Source: Campylobacter volucris
GTDB lineage: Bacteria; Campylobacterota; Campylobacteria; Campylobacterales; Campylobacteraceae
Length of the DNA stretch: 64,000 bases
Reading direction: 5' to 3'
Assembly (NCBI RefSeq): GCF_008011665.1
Contig: NZ_VOWJ01000031.1
Span: 62,001-126,000, forward strand
Positions 9,398 through 18,672 of this stretch are shown in pieces (position 1 is the first letter of the stretch; the number at the start of each line of letters is the position of its first letter). Both the position numbers and the translations under genes were made by a program. The notes beneath the pieces are model-generated. The model was not told where the DNA came from. It did no database searches and was given only the letters and a program-made list of their open reading frames with translations.

Positions 9398-11245
9398 ATG
9401 AAAGAAAATACAATCTTATATACCAAAGATCCTTATAAAGAACTTTTATCTTTTGCTCTTGCAAATAAAATTGATGCTAAAAATTTAGATTTTAAGCTTT
9501 TAAGTTTTAGCACTTCTTATACTTTTGATAATCAAACTTGGCATAAAGTAAATGAGCAACAATTACAAATTTTTGAAGAAGATGAAAATTTTTTAAATCC
9601 AAATTTAAACATAGAGCAAGAATATAAAATTCAAATTGATACCAAAGCAAATATTGCAAGTTCTAAAATTAATGTAGAATTAAAAACCGATGAATTATGC
9701 ACTTTTTTAAAAGCTATTGTAAAAGCCAATGAAAATATTTCATATCATGAAAAAATTGCTTTAGATGTTTTTGAAGCTATTTATAAACGGATGATAAAAG
9801 AAGGGTTTTTGCTTGGATTTAGAATTTTTGATTTCAAAAGGCAAATTATTAGTTTTAATACAAAAGTTAAAGAAAAAAAAACATTTGATCTTGAGATAGA
9901 ATTTGAAGTGAGTAAAGGGTTAAAGCCACAAACTAGTATTGATGAAAAAATTATTTTTCATTATATTGAAAAATTAAAAAATCTTGATGATATGATGAAT
10001 AGAAATTATATAGTTTCTATAGGAAAAGATGAGCTTGCCATAGAAAGGATAAAACCCAAAGATGGAAAAGAAGGTAGGGGTTTAAAATTTAAATTTTTAA
10101 AATCTTTACCACCTAAACTGAATGAAGAAAAAATAAGTGTTTCTAATAATTTTGAAATCAAAGAAGACGAAGAAAGTATAAAATATATAGCAAAAAAAGA
10201 TGGTTTTATTGTGGTTCATAATTCTACATATGAAATAGAAAATCATTTGGAGCTTAACAAGGTAGATTTTAAAAGCACAGGTTCTATTTGGGCTGGATTA
10301 GATAAACAAGTAAGTATTGTTGTTAAAAATACTAATTTATTAGAAGAAGCTGTAGGACCTAGGATAACTTTAGAAGCTCAAGAGCTTGAAGTAATAGGAA
10401 ATATAGCTCAAGAATCTACTTTAAGAGCTAAAAAGCTTTTGCTTAAAGGCAGTATGCATCAAAAAAGTAAAATTTATGGAGAAAATGTTGAAGTAGATAT
10501 TTTAAAAGGATATTGCGAGGCAAATGAATTTAAAGCTGAAGGTTTGGAAAATGGAATTCTTAGAGCAAAAAAAGTTAATATAAAAAAAGCCATGGGCGGA
10601 GAGATTATTGCAGATGAAATTTATATAGATGAACTTTTTGATAATTGCGTGTGTAGTGCAAAAAAACTTATATGTATAGGTAAAATTCAAGGAACCGGTA
10701 ATAAATTAATCATAGAGCATGCTAAAATTTTTGAGCAAGATGATAGTGGTGAAGTGTTATTGCAAAATTTAGAAAATAATAAAATCGAACAAGAAAGAAC
10801 TAAAAATGAATTAGAAGAAATAAGACACACCATCCATGTAAGTAAAGATTCTGTAAAGCTTTTGCAGCAGAAAGCAAAAGAATTTATGGCTGCTAAAAAA
10901 CCTATACCACAAGCTTACAAAAGCACGATTAATGATTATAATCACAAAATAGAACTTTTTAATCATTTAAAAACTACGCTAGAAAATTTGATAGAGCAAG
11001 AAAAAGATGGCATTAAAAAAATAAAAAAAGTCCAAGAAGAATTATTGGAAGCAAAAATTATTAATAAAAATGGTAATTGGGCAGATTTAAATGAAATTAA
11101 ATTTAAATTGCTATATCCAAGCAAAGAATTAACTTTTTCTCCTCAAAAAGAAGAAAAAATTCAATGCCTGCAGTTAATAAAAATAGGTGAAGATGATGCA
11201 AGTTATGAAATTCGCGCGCTTACTACTTATAAGGAAGATCAATGA
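9398..11245 (+). CDS. FapA family (DUF342) polymerisation-like protein
   Basis: A soluble 615-residue protein. The central region (about 200-460) is a right-handed beta-helix-like DUF342/FapA domain rich in short hydrophobic strands and glycine turns. A coiled coil follows (about 465-560, Lys/Glu/Gln-rich), then a short C-terminal domain. DUF342 proteins are linked to flagellar placement in Vibrio (FapA) and similar structures; the role here is not known. It heads a plus-strand set and overlaps ruvA by 4 nt, so the two are coupled. It corresponds to Cj0800c by synteny. Confidence 0.7.
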   Translation: MKENTILYTKDPYKELLSFALANKIDAKNLDFKLLSFSTSYTFDNQTWHKVNEQQLQIFEEDENFLNPNLNIEQEYKIQIDTKANIASSKINVELKTDELCTFLKAIVKANENISYHEKIALDVFEAIYKRMIKEGFLLGFRIFDFKRQIISFNTKVKEKKTFDLEIEFEVSKGLKPQTSIDEKIIFHYIEKLKNLDDMMNRNYIVSIGKDELAIERIKPKDGKEGRGLKFKFLKSLPPKLNEEKISVSNNFEIKEDEESIKYIAKKDGFIVVHNSTYEIENHLELNKVDFKSTGSIWAGLDKQVSIVVKNTNLLEEAVGPRITLEAQELEVIGNIAQESTLRAKKLLLKGSMHQKSKIYGENVEVDILKGYCEANEFKAEGLENGILRAKKVNIKKAMGGEIIADEIYIDELFDNCVCSAKKLICIGKIQGTGNKLIIEHAKIFEQDDSGEVLLQNLENNKIEQERTKNELEEIRHTIHVSKDSVKLLQQKAKEFMAAKKPIPQAYKSTINDYNHKIELFNHLKTTLENLIEQEKDGIKKIKKVQEELLEAKIINKNGNWADLNEIKFKLLYPSKELTFSPQKEEKIQCLQLIKIGEDDASYEIRALTTYKEDQ

Positions 11246-11793
11246 TAGTTGCAATAGAAGGTCAAATAACCAAGAAAGATCCTACTTTTGTATTTTTAAA
11301 AACATCAAATGGAATAAGTTATGGAATTAATGTATCTTTATTTTGTTCTGCAAAATTTAATAAAAATGACAAAATAGAATTATTAATAACTCAAATTATC
11401 AAAGAAGATTCTCATAAACTTTATGGATTTTTAGATATAAATGAGCAAAAAATGTTTGAATTGTTGATTAAAATTAGCGGTATCGGAGCAACTACTGCTA
11501 TGGCTGTTTGCTCAAGTTTGGATACAAATGCATTTTATACAGCATTGCAAAATGGCGATGAGAATGTGTTTAAAAAAGTTCCAGGCATAGGGTCAAAAAG
11601 CGCTAAAAGAATTATCGCAGAATTAAGCGATGCTAAAATAAATATTGAAAATTCAAATCCAGTACATTCTCAAGCTTTGGCTGCACTACTTTCTTTAGGA
11701 TTTAAACAAGAAAGTATTTTGAAAGCTTTAAGTGCTTGTCAAAGTTTAGAAACTAGTGAGCTTATAAAAGAAGCTTTGAAAAAATTAGCATAA
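11242..11793 (+). CDS. ruvA: Holliday junction branch migration protein RuvA
   Basis: Tetrameric DNA-binding subunit that targets the RuvB motor to Holliday junctions. The 183 residues show the N-terminal OB fold (1-65), tandem helix-hairpin-helix motifs ([12 protein letters not shown] near 72-83 and [13 protein letters not shown] near 107-119), and a C-terminal RuvB-binding helical domain (about 135-183). ruvB and ruvC are not nearby. It overlaps the preceding gene by 4 nt. Confidence 0.96.
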   Translation: MIVAIEGQITKKDPTFVFLKTSNGISYGINVSLFCSAKFNKNDKIELLITQIIKEDSHKLYGFLDINEQKMFELLIKISGIGATTAMAVCSSLDTNAFYTALQNGDENVFKKVPGIGSKSAKRIIAELSDAKINIENSNPVHSQALAALLSLGFKQESILKALSACQSLETSELIKEALKKLA

Positions 11794-11804
11794 AAAGGAT
11801 ATTA

Positions 11805-12845
11805 ATGGTATATGGGATTATTTTTGGTGCAAATTCTTACGAACATGAAATTAGCATAGTAAGTGCAGTGGTTTTAAAAAAAGTCTTAAAAGCTCAAAAA
11901 AAATTCATATTTTGTGATGATAAAAAAGAATTTTATCTTATTGATGAAGTTAAAATGAATGCAAAGACTTTTAGTAGCGGTGCATATAAAAAAGAAAAAC
12001 AATTGATTTTAAAGCAGGGCGGTTTTTTTATTAAAAATTTGTTTGGCGATAAAAAAGTTGAAATAGATATGATGATTAATGTTGTTCATGGCAAAGATGG
12101 AGAAGATGGTAAAATAGCTGCTTTATTAGATTTTTATGGTTTAAAATACATTGGCCCAAGATTAGAAGCTAGTGTTTTATCTTTTAATAAAATCTTTACA
12201 AAGCTTTATGCAAAAAGTGTTGGGGTTAAAACTCTTGATTATAAGGTTTTAAATTTACATCAAGATAAAAATGAAAATATTAATTTTCCTTGTATTTTAA
12301 AACCTGCAAGGCTTGGCAGTAGTATTGGTATTAGTATAGTTAAAAATGAAGAAGATTTTAAATATGCAAAAGATATTGCTTATGAATTTGATGATGATAT
12401 CGTGGTTGAAAATTTTATAAGCAATATAAAAGAATACAATCTTGCAGGATGTATGATCAATGATGAATTTTGTTTTTCTATGATAGAAGAACCCAAAAAA
12501 AATGAAATTTTAGATTTTGAGCAAAAATATTTAGGTTTTTCAGAGAGCAATAAAATCAGTGAAACTGATATTAGCGAGGAGTTAAAACAAAAATTAAAAG
12601 ATAATTTTAGCAAAATTTATAATCCTTTATTTAAAGGTGCTTTGATTCGTTGTGATTTTTTTGTGATTGATGATGAGGTTTATTTAAATGAAATCAATCC
12701 AAACCCAGGTTCATTAGCCAATTATCTTTTTGAAGATTTTACTCAAATTGTAAATACGCTAGCAAAAAATATTAATCTTGAAAAACAAATTAAGATTGAT
12801 TATAAATTTTTACATAATATTAACGGGCAAAAAGGCAAGTTATAA
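11805..12845 (+). CDS. ddl: D-alanine--D-alanine ligase
   Basis: Joins two D-alanines with ATP for the peptidoglycan pentapeptide stem. The ATP-grasp fold of 346 residues shows [14 protein letters not shown] at the N-terminus, the phosphate-loop region [16 protein letters not shown], and the metal-binding NEINPNPGS near the C-terminus (about residue 300). It follows ruvA by 11 nt with a ribosome-binding site (AAAGGA) and sits close to murF, which consumes the dipeptide it makes. Confidence 0.96.
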   Translation: MVYGIIFGANSYEHEISIVSAVVLKKVLKAQKKFIFCDDKKEFYLIDEVKMNAKTFSSGAYKKEKQLILKQGGFFIKNLFGDKKVEIDMMINVVHGKDGEDGKIAALLDFYGLKYIGPRLEASVLSFNKIFTKLYAKSVGVKTLDYKVLNLHQDKNENINFPCILKPARLGSSIGISIVKNEEDFKYAKDIAYEFDDDIVVENFISNIKEYNLAGCMINDEFCFSMIEEPKKNEILDFEQKYLGFSESNKISETDISEELKQKLKDNFSKIYNPLFKGALIRCDFFVIDDEVYLNEINPNPGSLANYLFEDFTQIVNTLAKNINLEKQIKIDYKFLHNINGQKGKL

Positions 12846-12847
12846 TT

Positions 12848-13075
12848 ATGACTACTTTTAGCAAAGATGAAATTTATACTGCAACTGAAGTGGTAAGAAA
12901 TTTTAGCACCATACTTGAAAAAACTAAAAAAAGTGAAAATGGTAGGCTTGTTATAGTTAAAAATAATAAATTTGAAGCTGTTTTGCTTAGTTTTGAAGAA
13001 TATGAGCGTTTGAGTGAAGCTGTAATGCTTTTAGAAAATATTTATAAGCAAAAGGCAAATAATGGCAAAGACTAG
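12848..13075 (+). CDS. Phd/YefM-family antitoxin-like protein, no toxin partner
   Basis: A 75-residue protein whose pattern (TATEVVRNFSTILEK near 11-25, then LVIVKNNKFEAVLLSFEEYERL near 34-55) matches the Phd/YefM antitoxin DNA-binding domain. The C-terminal toxin-neutralising tail is short. No Doc, YoeB or RelE-like toxin is next to it: the downstream frame, overlapping by 14 nt, is an alpha/beta hydrolase. It lies 2 nt after ddl, in the middle of a cell-wall operon, so it may be a domesticated regulator. It corresponds to Cj0797c by synteny. Confidence 0.68.
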   Translation: MTTFSKDEIYTATEVVRNFSTILEKTKKSENGRLVIVKNNKFEAVLLSFEEYERLSEAVMLLENIYKQKANNGKD

Positions 13076-13805
13076 AGTGTATTCTAATGGCTATTTTTAC
13101 AATCTAAGTTATGAAATTTTAAATTTACAATGCAAAAATACCATACTTATCTTACATGGTTGGGGAGCTAATAAAGAACTTATGAAACAAGCTTTTGGCC
13201 AATATTTAAAAGATTACAAACAAATTTATCTTGATTTACCCGGTTTTGGTAATTCAAGTACTGATGTAGCTATGGATTCTTATGCTTATGCAAGAGTTGT
13301 AGAGGATTTTATAAAAACTCTTGAAATTAAGGTCGATTTTTTAATGGGCCATTCTTTTGGTGGAAAAGTTGCTACTTTGATGTGTAAGCAAGATGTTTAT
13401 AAGGGTTTGATTTTACTTTCTAGTGCGGGTGTGGTTTTGCCAAAAAGTTTTAAGGTTAAATTTAAAATCACACTTTTTAAAATTTTAAAACATCTCCCAT
13501 ATAGCGATAATATTAGAAAATTTTTCATCAGTAAAGATGCTCAAGATATGAATGAGATTATGTATGAAACTTTTAAAAAAGTTGTCAATGAAAATTTAGA
13601 GCAAGAATTTCAAAGCTTATCTAATCCTATTTTGATTTTTTGGGGCAATGAAGATAAAGCCACGCCATTAAAGAGTGGAGCCATAATACATTCTTTAGTA
13701 AAAAAAGGGAAATTTTATTCTTTAGAGGGCGATCATTTTTTCTTTTTAAAGCATGCTCAATTTATCAGTGAAACAATCGATAAGGAATTTGCAATTGATG
13801 CTTGA
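13062..13805 (+). CDS. Alpha/beta hydrolase
   Basis: A 247-residue alpha/beta-hydrolase fold enzyme. HGWGANKE (about 32-39) forms the oxyanion side, GHSFGG (about 96-101) carries the nucleophile S98, and the late acid and histidine are in GNEDKATP and LEGDHFFF. Substrate is unknown. It has no signal peptide. The start ATG lies inside the antitoxin gene, and the stop region overlaps the murF start by 8 nt. Its place between ddl and murF hints at a cell-envelope role, but that is only context. Confidence 0.8.
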   Translation: MAKTRVYSNGYFYNLSYEILNLQCKNTILILHGWGANKELMKQAFGQYLKDYKQIYLDLPGFGNSSTDVAMDSYAYARVVEDFIKTLEIKVDFLMGHSFGGKVATLMCKQDVYKGLILLSSAGVVLPKSFKVKFKITLFKILKHLPYSDNIRKFFISKDAQDMNEIMYETFKKVVNENLEQEFQSLSNPILIFWGNEDKATPLKSGAIIHSLVKKGKFYSLEGDHFFFLKHAQFISETIDKEFAIDA

Positions 13806-15198
13806 AATTATTTCTTTTTTGAGTTTAAATTTTATCATAGGTTTTTATTTGATTTTGGCTTTGCAATGGTATTCTTATAAATTTAGTAGAATTTTGTTGC
13901 ATTTTGCTAAACCTTTGTGGCATATATATTTTATCTGTATCCCATATATATTTTTTATTTTTTCTTTATATATCAATAATTTTTTACCATATTTAATCGC
14001 GTTTGTATGTTGTTTGATTTATAGTGTATATTTATATAAAAATTTAGATAAAAAATTAGTTTTTACAGCTAGAATCAAACGATATTTTTTATGTTTGTTT
14101 GTATTTAGTGTGGTTTTTGTAAATTTTCATTATTTAGGATTAGAAGCGTTAATTTGTGCTTTTGTATGCAGTTTTTTAATAGAAAAAATCAACCAATTGT
14201 ATTTTATACAAAAGGCTAAGAAAAAAATTTTTGCAAATAATGATTTAAAGATTATTTTAATTACTGCAAGTTTTGGTAAAACAAGTATAAAAAATTTTTT
14301 ATATGAACTTTTAAAAGAGCAATATATTTGCTATAAAACCCCACGAAGTGTCAATACTTTTTTAGGAATTATCAAAGATATAAACGAAAATTTAAATCCA
14401 AATACTCAAATTTACATAGTCGAAGCAGGTGCTAGAAAACAAAATGATATTTTAGAAATCACTCAATTTTTAAATCCTCAATTTTGTATAGTAGGGGAGA
14501 TAGGTTTGGCTCATCTTGAGTATTTTAAAACCCAAGAAAATATACGCAAGACTAAATTAGAAGCATTAAATTCAAAGCGTTTGGAAAAATATTTTCTCCA
14601 CTCAAGTACTTTATATAAAGATGAATTTTATGATGATTTTTTAACTCAAGTGCAAGCTAATTTAGATGGATTAAAATTTAAAATGAAACTTGATAATCAA
14701 GAATATAGTTTTCACACACCATTACTTGGAGTTTTTAATGCTTATAATTTAAGTGCGTGTATAGCGATGAGTTATTATTTAAAAGTGGATATAAATGATA
14801 TTGTTAAAAATGTGGCTAAATTAAAACCTGTAGAGCATAGATTAGAAATTATTTCAAAGGAGCCTAAATTTATCATTGATGATGGTTTTAATGGAAATTT
14901 TAAAGGTATGAGTCAAAGTTATGAGCTTTGTAAAACTTATCAAGGTCGTAGAGTGCTTGTCACACCTGGTATAGTTGAAGTTAATGAAGAAGAAAATATC
15001 AAGCTTTGTAAGATTATTAATGAGTGTTTTGATTTTGTGATTATCACTTCAGAAGTAAATAGTCAAACTTTAAAAAAATACATTGAACTTGAAAATATTG
15101 TTTTAAAAGATAAAACTAAATTAGTAGAAACTTTGGCTAATTTTACAAAAAATGGAGATTTGATTTTATTTTCAAATGATGCACCAAGTTTTATGTAG
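13798..15198 (+). CDS. murF: UDP-MurNAc-tripeptide--D-Ala-D-Ala ligase with membrane anchor
   Basis: Adds the D-Ala-D-Ala made by Ddl to the UDP-MurNAc-tripeptide. The Mur-ligase core has its P-loop in ITASFGKTSIKNFL (about residues 158-171), EAGARKQNDI in the central domain and a C-terminal domain with RVLVTPGIVE. Unlike the soluble E. coli enzyme, about the first 130 residues are hydrophobic and predict four or five membrane helices. I chose the ATG at 13798, preceded by AAGGA and overlapping the hydrolase stop by 8 nt, giving 466 residues; an earlier in-frame start at 13753 would add 15. Confidence 0.87.
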   Translation: MLEIISFLSLNFIIGFYLILALQWYSYKFSRILLHFAKPLWHIYFICIPYIFFIFSLYINNFLPYLIAFVCCLIYSVYLYKNLDKKLVFTARIKRYFLCLFVFSVVFVNFHYLGLEALICAFVCSFLIEKINQLYFIQKAKKKIFANNDLKIILITASFGKTSIKNFLYELLKEQYICYKTPRSVNTFLGIIKDINENLNPNTQIYIVEAGARKQNDILEITQFLNPQFCIVGEIGLAHLEYFKTQENIRKTKLEALNSKRLEKYFLHSSTLYKDEFYDDFLTQVQANLDGLKFKMKLDNQEYSFHTPLLGVFNAYNLSACIAMSYYLKVDINDIVKNVAKLKPVEHRLEIISKEPKFIIDDGFNGNFKGMSQSYELCKTYQGRRVLVTPGIVEVNEEENIKLCKIINECFDFVIITSEVNSQTLKKYIELENIVLKDKTKLVETLANFTKNGDLILFSNDAPSFM

Positions 15199-15202
15199 AA
15201 AT

Positions 15203-15224
15203 GTTTGGCTTAAAAAGGCCAAAC
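15203..15224. terminator. Bidirectional hairpin between convergent murF and flgH
   Basis: GTTTGGC (15203-15209) and GCCAAAC (15218-15224) form a 7-bp stem around an 8-base loop. The flgH stop codon (15210-15212) lies inside the loop. Convergent position supports use as a shared terminator, though U-tracts are weak. Confidence 0.5.
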
Positions 15225-15911
15225 AGTTTCCATAAATTTTGTTCCCCAAGGTTTGCGGGTAGATTTGTCTATATCACCTTCGGTTTTGTAAAGGATTTTT
15301 GCATCCGCAATGTATTTGCTATCTATCATATTATCTTGAGAAATATCATAAGGTCTTATAACGCCACTAAGTTGGATAATTTGTTTTTCACCATTTATCA
15401 AAAGCTCTCTACTGCCTTCTATGAAATAATTTCCATTGGATAATACTTTAATCACCCTTGCTGAAATGGTTGTTTGGAAATTTTCACTCCTAGTTTGAGT
15501 TCCTGTGCCTTGGTATTGTGAAGTACTAGAAGTTTTGTAGCCTACATTAGTATAATCATTTAAAAAATCTCTTGCTTTGCTAAGTCCAGCTCCTGTGGTG
15601 ATTTGTCCGCCGCCTAGATTGACATTGTTGTTTTTGCTGGTGGCTTTAGAACCTTGCGAATTTTGTGTAGCAGTTTCTCTAATGATTACAGTTACTAAAT
15701 CATTTACATTCATAGCTTTTTTATCAGAAAATAATGGATTATCTCCTTTTCCAAAAAGTGAACCAGGATTAGTTTGTGTATTATGATTTTGTTTTGGTGC
15801 AAGTTCTTCCACATAAGCAGGTGGTTTCATATTAATATGTGGATCTACGGTAGCACTGCAACCAAGCATTACTAAAGGTAACATATATAAACTAACATTT
15901 TTAAATTTCAT
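15210..15911 (-). CDS. flgH: Flagellar L-ring protein FlgH
   Basis: Outer-membrane lipoprotein forming the L-ring bushing around the flagellar rod. The 233 residues begin with a lipoprotein signal ending VMLGC, acylation at C18. The rest contains FlgH features: SLFGKGDNPLFSDKKAMNVND, VTVIIRETATQNS and the C-terminal GVIRPYDISQDNMIDSKYIADAKI. It is a single gene diverging from pta. I see no clear sigma-54 (GG-N10-GC) element in the 87 nt upstream, so its class of flagellar promoter is undetermined. Confidence 0.95.
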   Translation of the reverse strand: MKFKNVSLYMLPLVMLGCSATVDPHINMKPPAYVEELAPKQNHNTQTNPGSLFGKGDNPLFSDKKAMNVNDLVTVIIRETATQNSQGSKATSKNNNVNLGGGQITTGAGLSKARDFLNDYTNVGYKTSSTSQYQGTGTQTRSENFQTTISARVIKVLSNGNYFIEGSRELLINGEKQIIQLSGVIRPYDISQDNMIDSKYIADAKILYKTEGDIDKSTRKPWGTKFMETVWPF

Positions 15912-15998
15912 AAATTATAACCTTATCTTAATTATGATTAATTTTAATATTATTATATTACAAAAAAAATAACTAATTTGTTAAAAAAGAAGGAAGCA

Positions 15999-17462
15999 AT
16001 GAAATCAATTTTTGTTTTAAATTATGATGAAAAATTAGTTTATTCGTGTATTAATAAAATCAATGCTGATGTTGTTTTTTATTTTCCAGTTTTAAACAAT
16101 ATTGTTAAAGAAAAAGTAGAAAAATTATGCCATGATAGACAAATTAATTTTAATTTTTCTTATACTTTTGATAATGAAAATTACAAAACAATTATGATTA
16201 AAAATTCAAGTGATTTTTTTAAAAAAATCATAAAAGACTTTGAAAAAATTAAAGCAAATCATCATATAATAAGTTTTGGTGTGCATGATTTTGGATTAAT
16301 GGGTGATTTAAATTTAAATATATCTTTGGCTAAAGAATTAAATACTCCTTTATATGCAAAAGAAAACAAAGATTATGAAATTTTACATTTTTTATTAGAG
16401 CAAAAATTAAAAAATTTTGTATTGTTAAAAAATGATAAAGATTTTTCTTTGATTGATTCTTATACTTATAAAACAAAGGCAAGATTTTCATATGAGCTTT
16501 TTGAAAAAGCAAAATCTAATAAAAAAATCATAGTTTTGCCAGAAAGTTTTGATGAAAGAATTTTAAAAGCAAGTGAATTTTTGGCACAAAATGATATTGT
16601 TGATTTGATTTTGCTTGGCGATAGTAATGAAATTTGCTCTAAGGCTAATACTTTAAATATAAAAATTGATGGTGTGCGTATTATAAATCCAAAAAATTCA
16701 CAATATAATGAAGAATTTGAAGAGCTTTTGTATGAAGCAAGAAAAAACAAGGGTATGAGTAAAGAAGAAGCAAAAAGTCTTATCCAAGATAAAACATATT
16801 TTGGTACTATGTTAGTTCATACTAATAAAGCTCATGCGATGGTAAGTGGAGCAAGCACCACAACAGCACAAACTATACGCCCAGCTTTACAGCTTATTAA
16901 AACTAAAAACGATGTAAGTTCTGTTTCAGGCATGTTTTTTATGTCTTTAGAAGATCAAGTGTATGTCTTTGCAGATTGTGCAGTTATGCCAAATCCTACT
17001 TCTGAACAACTTGCAGAACTTGCATATGTGAGTGCAAATAGTGCAAAAGCTTTTGGACTTGATCCAAAAGTAGCTTTGCTTTCATATTCTAGCGGTGATA
17101 GCGGTAGTGGAATAAGCGTAGATTTGGTAAAAAAAGCTGTAGAAATTGCAAAAGAAAAATATCCACAATATTTAATTGATGGCCCTATACAATTTGATGC
17201 AGCAGTGGATATAATGACTGCAAAAAGTAAAATGCCAAATTCTAAAGTAGCAGGCCATGCTAATGTATTTATATTTCCAGATTTAAATGCTGCAAATATA
17301 TGCTATAAAGCGGTTCAAAGAACGGCTAATTCTTTAGCCATAGGTCCAGTTTTACAAGGTCTTAAAAAGCCAGTTAATGATTTAAGTAGAGGTTGCTTGG
17401 TTGAAGATATTATTAATACTGTAGTTTTAAGTGCAATTCAGGCACAAGAAGGAGAAAAATGA
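15999..17462 (+). CDS. pta: Phosphate acetyltransferase
   Basis: Interconverts acetyl-CoA and acetyl phosphate. The C-terminal PTA/PTB catalytic domain spans about residues 165-485, with KIIVLPESFDERIL, GTMLVHTNKAHAMVSGA, YSSGDSGSGISVDLV and DGPIQFDAAVDI. The first about 150 residues are a divergent N-terminal domain, so it is shorter than the approximately 700-residue E. coli type. I set the start at the ATG at 15999, 5 nt behind GGAAG, rather than the TTG at 15978; 487 residues. The stop overlaps ackA by 4 nt. Confidence 0.94.
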   Translation: MKSIFVLNYDEKLVYSCINKINADVVFYFPVLNNIVKEKVEKLCHDRQINFNFSYTFDNENYKTIMIKNSSDFFKKIIKDFEKIKANHHIISFGVHDFGLMGDLNLNISLAKELNTPLYAKENKDYEILHFLLEQKLKNFVLLKNDKDFSLIDSYTYKTKARFSYELFEKAKSNKKIIVLPESFDERILKASEFLAQNDIVDLILLGDSNEICSKANTLNIKIDGVRIINPKNSQYNEEFEELLYEARKNKGMSKEEAKSLIQDKTYFGTMLVHTNKAHAMVSGASTTTAQTIRPALQLIKTKNDVSSVSGMFFMSLEDQVYVFADCAVMPNPTSEQLAELAYVSANSAKAFGLDPKVALLSYSSGDSGSGISVDLVKKAVEIAKEKYPQYLIDGPIQFDAAVDIMTAKSKMPNSKVAGHANVFIFPDLNAANICYKAVQRTANSLAIGPVLQGLKKPVNDLSRGCLVEDIINTVVLSAIQAQEGEK

Positions 17463-18643
17463 AAATTTTAGTTTTAAATTCAGGTTCTTCATCAATCAAA
17501 TTTAAGCTTTTTGATAATGATGAAGCGATAGCTTCAGGTTTAGTTGAAAAAATAGGTGAGAAAATTTCAAATATAGAATTAAAAAATTTGAAAACTTCAG
17601 AAAAAATTCAAAAAGAATTAGCCATAAAAAATCATGAAGAGGGTATAAAACTGATAAATGAGTTGTTTGCTCAAAGTGGAATTTTGAGCGATTTAAACGA
17701 ACTTGATGGTTGTGGGCACAGGATTGTTCATGGAGGTTCAAATTTAACTAAACACTGCATCGTTAATGATGATGTTTTAAAAGAAATTGAAAGAATTTCT
17801 CATATGGCTCCATTGCATAATCCTGCACACTTGGTAGGCATCAAAACTATGATGAGTGCTGCTAAAAATGTTCCAAATGTAACAGTTTTTGATACAGCTT
17901 TTCATCAAAGTATGCCAGATTATGCTTATATGTATGCACTTCCTTATGAATACTATGAAAAATATCAAATAAGAAAATATGGATTTCACGGGACTTCGCA
18001 CTCTTATGTGAGCAAGCAAGCTGCAGATATACTTGGTAAAGATATCAATAATTTTAATGTAATTAGTGCTCATTTGGGAAATGGCGCTAGTGTTTGTGCT
18101 ATAGAAAATGGAAAATGTGTTGATACTTCTATGGGTTTAACTCCTTTGGAGGGCTTAATCATGGGAACTAGATGTGGTGATATGGATCCAGCTGTATTAC
18201 CTTTTTTATCTAAAGAATTAAAATTAAACACTGATGAGCTTGATGTTGTTATGAATAAAAAAAGTGGTGTATATGGAATTTGTGGTTATAATGATTTTAG
18301 GGATATACATGCACAAATTGAACAAAATGATGATAAGGCAAGACTTGCTTTAGATATGTTTTGTTACCGATTAGCTAAGTATATTGGTTCATATTATGCT
18401 ATTTTACCTAGAGTGGATGCATTAATTTTTACTGCAGGTATAGGTGAAAATGATTCTAAGGTAAGAGAAAAAGTGTGCAAAAGATTAGAGCATTTAGGCT
18501 TTAAAATAGACACAAATAAAAATGCAAATTTAAGAAGTGGGCAAATTAGCCAAGAAAATTCTAATATAAATATATTGATAGTTCCTACTGAAGAAGAATT
18601 AGAAATTGCAAAAATTACAGCAAATCTTATAAATTGTAGATAA
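17459..18643 (+). CDS. ackA: Acetate kinase
   Basis: Converts acetyl phosphate and ADP to acetate and ATP; with Pta it forms the acetate overflow route. The 394 residues begin with the family signature LVLNSGSSSIKFKLF. They also contain GCGHRIVHGG (about 83-92), the catalytic-region FDTAFHQSMP and FHGTSHSYV, AHLGNGASV, and LIFTAGIGEND near residue 320. Length is standard. ATGA overlap with pta indicates a two-gene operon. Confidence 0.97.
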   Translation: MKILVLNSGSSSIKFKLFDNDEAIASGLVEKIGEKISNIELKNLKTSEKIQKELAIKNHEEGIKLINELFAQSGILSDLNELDGCGHRIVHGGSNLTKHCIVNDDVLKEIERISHMAPLHNPAHLVGIKTMMSAAKNVPNVTVFDTAFHQSMPDYAYMYALPYEYYEKYQIRKYGFHGTSHSYVSKQAADILGKDINNFNVISAHLGNGASVCAIENGKCVDTSMGLTPLEGLIMGTRCGDMDPAVLPFLSKELKLNTDELDVVMNKKSGVYGICGYNDFRDIHAQIEQNDDKARLALDMFCYRLAKYIGSYYAILPRVDALIFTAGIGENDSKVREKVCKRLEHLGFKIDTNKNANLRSGQISQENSNINILIVPTEEELEIAKITANLINCR

Positions 18644-18669
18644 AATCTTGAGTATTTTACTCAAGATTT
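18643..18669. terminator. Bidirectional intrinsic terminator between ackA and metQ
   Basis: A perfect 11-bp stem, 18643-18653 with 18659-18669 (AAATCTTGAGT and ACTCAAGATTT), closes a 5-base loop immediately after the ackA stop and just before the convergent metQ stop. A-rich and T-rich stem ends supply partial U-tracts in both directions. Confidence 0.75.
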
Positions 18670-18672
18670 AGT

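Noticed and set aside
12848-13805. Toxin-antitoxin pair formed by the antitoxin gene and the next gene
   Set aside because: The next gene is a 247-residue alpha/beta hydrolase with an intact GHSFGG nucleophile motif, not a known toxin fold.
15912-15998. Sigma-54 promoter for flgH
   Set aside because: No GG-N10-GC element could be found on the minus strand of the gap; only AT-rich sequence is present.
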